Origin: Antedon mediterranea
Lineage: Eukaryota; Echinodermata; Crinoidea; Comatulida; Antedonidae
DNA length: 64,000 nucleotides
Assembly: GCF_964355755.1 (NCBI RefSeq)
Contig: NC_092675.1
Coordinates: 24,344,412-24,408,411 of the forward strand
Direction: 5' to 3'
Position numbers and translations under genes: made by a program. Positions 55,701-61,700 of this stretch are shown piece after piece; within the stretch, counting starts at the first letter, position 1, and each line of letters starts with the position of its first letter. The notes beneath the pieces were generated by a model. It was not told the DNA's origin, did not search any database, and was given only the letters and a program-made list of their open reading frames with translations.

Positions 55701-58700
55701 TTTAAAACTTACGTTATGTTTGTAAAAATAACTGGTTCAAGACACTGGTCGTCAGCACAAGTTTGAATATGAACACAACCCATTGCATACGGTGTAGTAA
55801 ATATTTCTGGTAATTGTGTTGTTTGTTCCCGACATTGGAGAATAAGAGCAACTTTGCTACAAGTTCCTACTTGACAATCACCGGTGGTTTCCGGAGTGAC
55901 TGTTGCATTGGCAATTGATCCATCTTCACATAACGCAGAAACAGTAATTGATTCACCGATCGTAGCAGCAACACATACAGTACCGTTAACATTAGTGGTA
56001 TGCATTTCAATTATTCCTGATGACTTCTCCAACACGCTAAAACAAAACAGGTAAACAAACAATAGTAAATTTAACAGAAAATAATATCATCAATGAACAT
56101 ACAGCCTCAATACTTAATTTCCATAAAATATGGGAGAATAACTCTGATTTGTAACCAAACATATTATTTAAAACTTACGTTATGTTTGTAAAAATAACTG
56201 GTTCAAGACATTGGTCATCACCACAAGTTTGAATATGAACACAACCCATTGCAAACGGTGTAGTAAATGTTTCTGGTAATTGTGTTGTTTGTTCCCGACA
56301 TTGGAGAATAAGAGCAACTTCGCTACAAGTTCCTACTTGACAATCACCGGTGGTTTCCGGAGTGACTGTTGCATTGGCAATTGATCCATCTTCACATAAC
56401 GCAGAAACAGTAATTGATTCACCGACCGTAGCAGCAACACATACAGTACCGTTAACATTAGTGGTATGCATTTCAATTATTCCTGATGACTTCTCCAACA
56501 CGCTAAAACAAAACAGGTAAACAAACAATAGTAAATGTAATAGAAAATAATATCATCAATGAAAATACGGCATCAATACTTAATTTCTATCAATAATGGA
56601 AGAATAACTTTGATTTGTTACCGAAACATATTATTTAAAACTTACGTTATGTTTGTAAAAATAACTTTTTCAAGACACTGGTCGTCAGCACAAGTTTGAA
56701 TATGAACACAACCCATTACATACGGTGTAGTAAATATTTCTGGTAATTGTGTTGTTTGTTCCCGACATTGGAGAATAAGAGCAACTTCGCTACAAGTTCC
56801 TAAAACACAATCACTGGTGGTCTCCGGAGTTACTGTTGCATTGGCAATTGATCCATCTTCACATAACGCAGAAACAGTAATTGATTCACCGACCGTAGCA
56901 GCAACACATACAGTACCGTTAACATTAGTGGTATGCATTTCAATTATTCCTGATGACTTCTCCAACACGCTAAAACAAAACAGGTAAACAAACAATAGTA
57001 AATTTAACAGAAAATAATATCATCAATGAACATACAGCCTCAATACTTCATTTCCATAAAATATGGAAGAATAACTTTGGTTTGTAACCGAAACATATTA
57101 TTAAAAACTTACGTTATGTTTGAAAAAATAACTGGTTCAAGACACTGGTCGTCAGCACAAGTTTGAATATGAACACAACCCATTGCATACGGTGTAGTAA
57201 ATATTTCTGGTAATTGTGTTGTTTGTTCCCGACATTGGAGAATAAGAGCAACTTCGCTACAAGTTCCTACTTGACAATCACCGGTGGTTTCCGGAGTGAC
57301 TGTTGCATTGGCAATTGATCCGTCTTCACATAACACAGAAACAGTAATTGATTCACCGACCGTAGCAGCAACACATACAGTACCGTTAACATTAGTGGTA
57401 TGCATTTCAATTATTCCTGATGACTCCAACACGCTAAAACAAAACAGGTAAACAAACAATAGTAAATTTAACAGAAAATAATATCATTAATGAACATACA
57501 GCCTCAATACTTAATTTCCATAAAATATGGGAGAATAACTTTGATTTGTAACCGAACATATTATTTAAAACTTACGTTATGTTTGTAAAAATAACTGGTT
57601 CAAGACATTGGTCATCACCACAAGTTTGAATATGAACACATCCCATTGCATACGGTGTAGTAAATGTTTCTGGTAATTGTGTTGTTTGTTCCCGACATTG
57701 GAGAATAAGAGCAACTTCGCTACAAGTTCCTACTTGACAATCACCGGTGGTTTCCGGAGTGACTGTTGCATTGGCAAATGATCCATCTTCACATAACGCA
57801 GAAACAGTAATTGATTCACCGACCGTAGCAGCAACACATACAGTACCGTTAACATTAGTGGTATGCATTTCAATTATTCCTGATGACTTCTCCAACACGC
57901 TAAAACAAAACCGGTAAACAAACAATAGTAAATTTAACAGAAAATAATATGATCAATGAACATACAGCCTCAATACTTAATTTCCATAAAATATGGGAGA
58001 ATAACTTTGATTTTTAACCAAACATAGTATTTAAAACTTACGTTATGTTTGTAAAAATAACTGGTTCAAGACATTGGTCATCACCACAAGTTTGAATATG
58101 AACACATCCCATTGCATACGGTGTAGTAAATGATTCTGGTAATTGTGTTGTTTGTTCCCGACATTGGAGAATAAGAGCAACTTCGCTACAAGTTCCTACA
58201 ACACAATCACCGATGGTTTCCGGAATGACTGTTGCATTAGCAATTGAGCCATCCTCACATAACGCAGAAATAGTAATTGATTCACCGACCGTAGCAGCAA
58301 CACATACAGTACCGTTAACATTAGTGGTATGCATTTCAATTATTCCTGATGACTTCTCCAACACGCTAAAACAAAACAGGTAAACAAACAATAGTAAATG
58401 TAATAGAAAATAATATCATCAATGAAAATACGGCATCAATACTTAATTTCTATCAATAATGGAAGAATAACTTTGATTTGTTACCGAAACATATTATTTA
58501 AAACTTACGTTATGTTTGTAAAAATAACTGGTTCAAGACACTGGTCGTCAGCACAAGTTTGAATATGAACACAACCCATTACATACGGTGTAGTAAATAT
58601 TTCTGGTAATTGTGTTGTTTGTTCCCGACATTGCAGAATAAGAGCAACTTCGCTACAAGTTCCTAAAACACAATCACTGGTGGTCTCCGGAGTTACTGTT

Positions 58701-61700
58701 GCATTGGCAATTGATCCATCTTCACATAACGCAGAAACAGTAATTGATTCACCGACCGTAGCAGCAACACATACAGTACCGTTAACATTAGTGGTATGCA
58801 TTTCAATTATTCCTGATGACTTCTCCAACACGCTAAAACAAAACAGGTAAACAAACAATAGTAAATTTAACAGAAAATAATATCATCAATGAACATACAG
58901 CCTCAATACTTCATTTCCATAAAATATGGAAGAATAACTTTGGTTTGTAACCGAAACATATTATTAAAAACTTACGTTATGTTTGAAAAAATAACTGGTT
59001 CAAGACACTGGTCGTCAGCACAAGTTTGAATATGAACACAACCCATTGCATACGGTGTAGTAAATATTTCTGGTAATTGTGTTGTTTGTTCCCGACATTG
59101 GAGAATAAGAGCAACTTCGCTACAAGTTCCTAAAACACAATCACTGGTGGTCTCCGGAGTTACTGTTGCATTGGCAATTGATCCATCTTCACATAACGCA
59201 GAAACAGTAATTGATTCACCGACCGTAGCAGCAACACATACAGTACCGTTAACATTAGTGGTATGCATTTCAATTATTCCTGATGACTCCAACACGCTAA
59301 AACAAAACAGGTAAACAAACAATAGTAAATTTAACAGAAAATAATATCATCAATGAACATACAGCCTCAATACTTAATTTCCATAAAATATGGGAGAATA
59401 ACTTTGATTTGTAACCAAACATATTATTTAAAACTTACGTTATGTTTGTAAAAATAACTGGTTCAAGACATTGGTCATCACCACAAGTTTGAATATGAAC
59501 ACATCCCATTGCATACGGTGTAGTAAATGTTTCTGGTAATTGTGTTGTTTGTTCCCGACATTGGAGAATAAGAGCAACTTTGCTACAAGTTCCTACTTGA
59601 CAATCACCGGTGGTTTCCGGAGTGACTGTTGCATTGGCAATTGATCCATCTTCACATAACGCAGAAACAGTAATTGATTCACCGATCGTAGCAGCAACAC
59701 ATACAGTACCGTTAACATTAGTGGTATGCATTTCAATTATTCCTGATGACTTCTCCAACACGCTAAAACAAAACAGGTAAACAAACAATAGTAAATTTAA
59801 CAGAAAATAATATCATCAATGAACATACAGCCTCAATACTTAATTTCCATAAAATATGGGAGAATAACTCTGATTTGTAACCAAACATATTATTTAAAAC
59901 TTACGTTATGTTTGTAAAAATAACTGGTTCAAGACATTGGTCATCACCACAAGTTTGAATATGAACACAACCCATTGCAAACGGTGTAGTAAATGTTTCT
60001 GGTAATTGTGTTGTTTGTTCCCGACATTGGAGAATAAGAGCAACTTCGCTACAAGTTCCTACTTGACAATCACCGGTGGTTTCCGGAGTGACTGTTGCAT
60101 TGGCAATTGATCCATCTTCACATAACGCAGAAACAGTAATTGATTCACCGACCGTAGCAGCAACACATACAGTACCGTTAACATTAGTGGTATGCATTTC
60201 AATTATTCCTGATGACTTCTCCAACACGCTAAAACAAAACAGGTAAACAAACAATAGTAAATGTAATAGAAAATAATATCATCAATGAAAATACGGCATC
60301 AATACTTAATTTCTATCAATAATGGAAGAATAACTTTGATTTGTTACCGAAACATATTATTTAAAACTTACGTTATGTTTGTAAAAATAACTTTTTCAAG
60401 ACACTGGTCGTCAGCACAAGTTTGAATATGAACACAACCCATTACATACGGTGTAGTAAATATTTCTGGTAATTGTGTTGTTTGTTCCCGACATTGGAGA
60501 ATAAGAGCAACTTCGCTACAAGTTCTTAAAACACAATCACTGGTGGTCTCCGGAGTTACTGTTGCATTGGCAATTGATCCATCTTCACATAACGCAGAAA
60601 CAGTAATTGATTCACCGACCGTAGCAGCAACACATACAGTACCGTTAACATTAGTGGTATGCATTTCAATTATTCCTGATGACTTCTCCAACACGCTAAA
60701 ACAAAACAGGTAAACAAACAATAGTAAATTTAACAGAAAATAATATCATCAATGAACATACAGCCTCAATACTTCATTTCCATAAAATATGGAAGAATAA
60801 CTTTGGTTTGTAACCGAAACATATTATTAAAAACTTACGTTATGTTTGAAAAAATAACTGGTTCAAGACACTGGTCGTCAGCACAAGTTTGAATATGAAC
60901 ACAACCCATTGCATACGGTGTAGTAAATGATTCTGGTAATTGTGTTGTTTGTTCCCGACATTGGAGAATAAGAGCAACTTCGCTACAAGTTCCTACAACA
61001 CAATCACCGATGGTTTCCGGAATGACTGTTGCATTAGCAATTGAGCCATCCTCACATAACGCAGAAATAGTAATTGATTCACCGACCGTAGCAGCAACAC
61101 ATACAGTACCGTTAACATTAGTGGTATGCATTTCAATTATTCCTGATGACTTCTCCAAAACGCTAAAACAAAACAGGTAAACAAACAATAGTAAATTTAA
61201 CAGAAAATAATATCATCAATGAACATACAGCCTCAATACTTCATTTCCATGAAATATGGAAGAATAACTTTGGTTTGTAACCGAAACATATTATTTAAAA
61301 CTTACGTTATGTTTGAAAAAATAACTGGTTGAAGACACTGGTTGTCAGCACAAGTTTGAATATGAACACAACCCATTGCATACGGTGTAGTAAATATTTC
61401 TGGTAATTGTGTTGTTTGTTCCCGACATTGGAGAATAAGAGCAACTTCGCTACAAGTTCCTAAAACACAATCACCGGTGGTTTCCGGAGTGACTGTTGCA
61501 TTGGCAATTGATCCGTCTTCACATAACGCAGAAACAGTAATTGATTTACCGACCGTAGCAGCAACACATACAGTACTGTTAACATTAGTGGTATGCATTT
61601 CAATTATTCCTGATGACTTCTCCAACACGCTAAAACAAAACAGGTAAACAAACAATAGTAAATTTAACAGAAAATAATATCATCAATGAACATACAGCCT

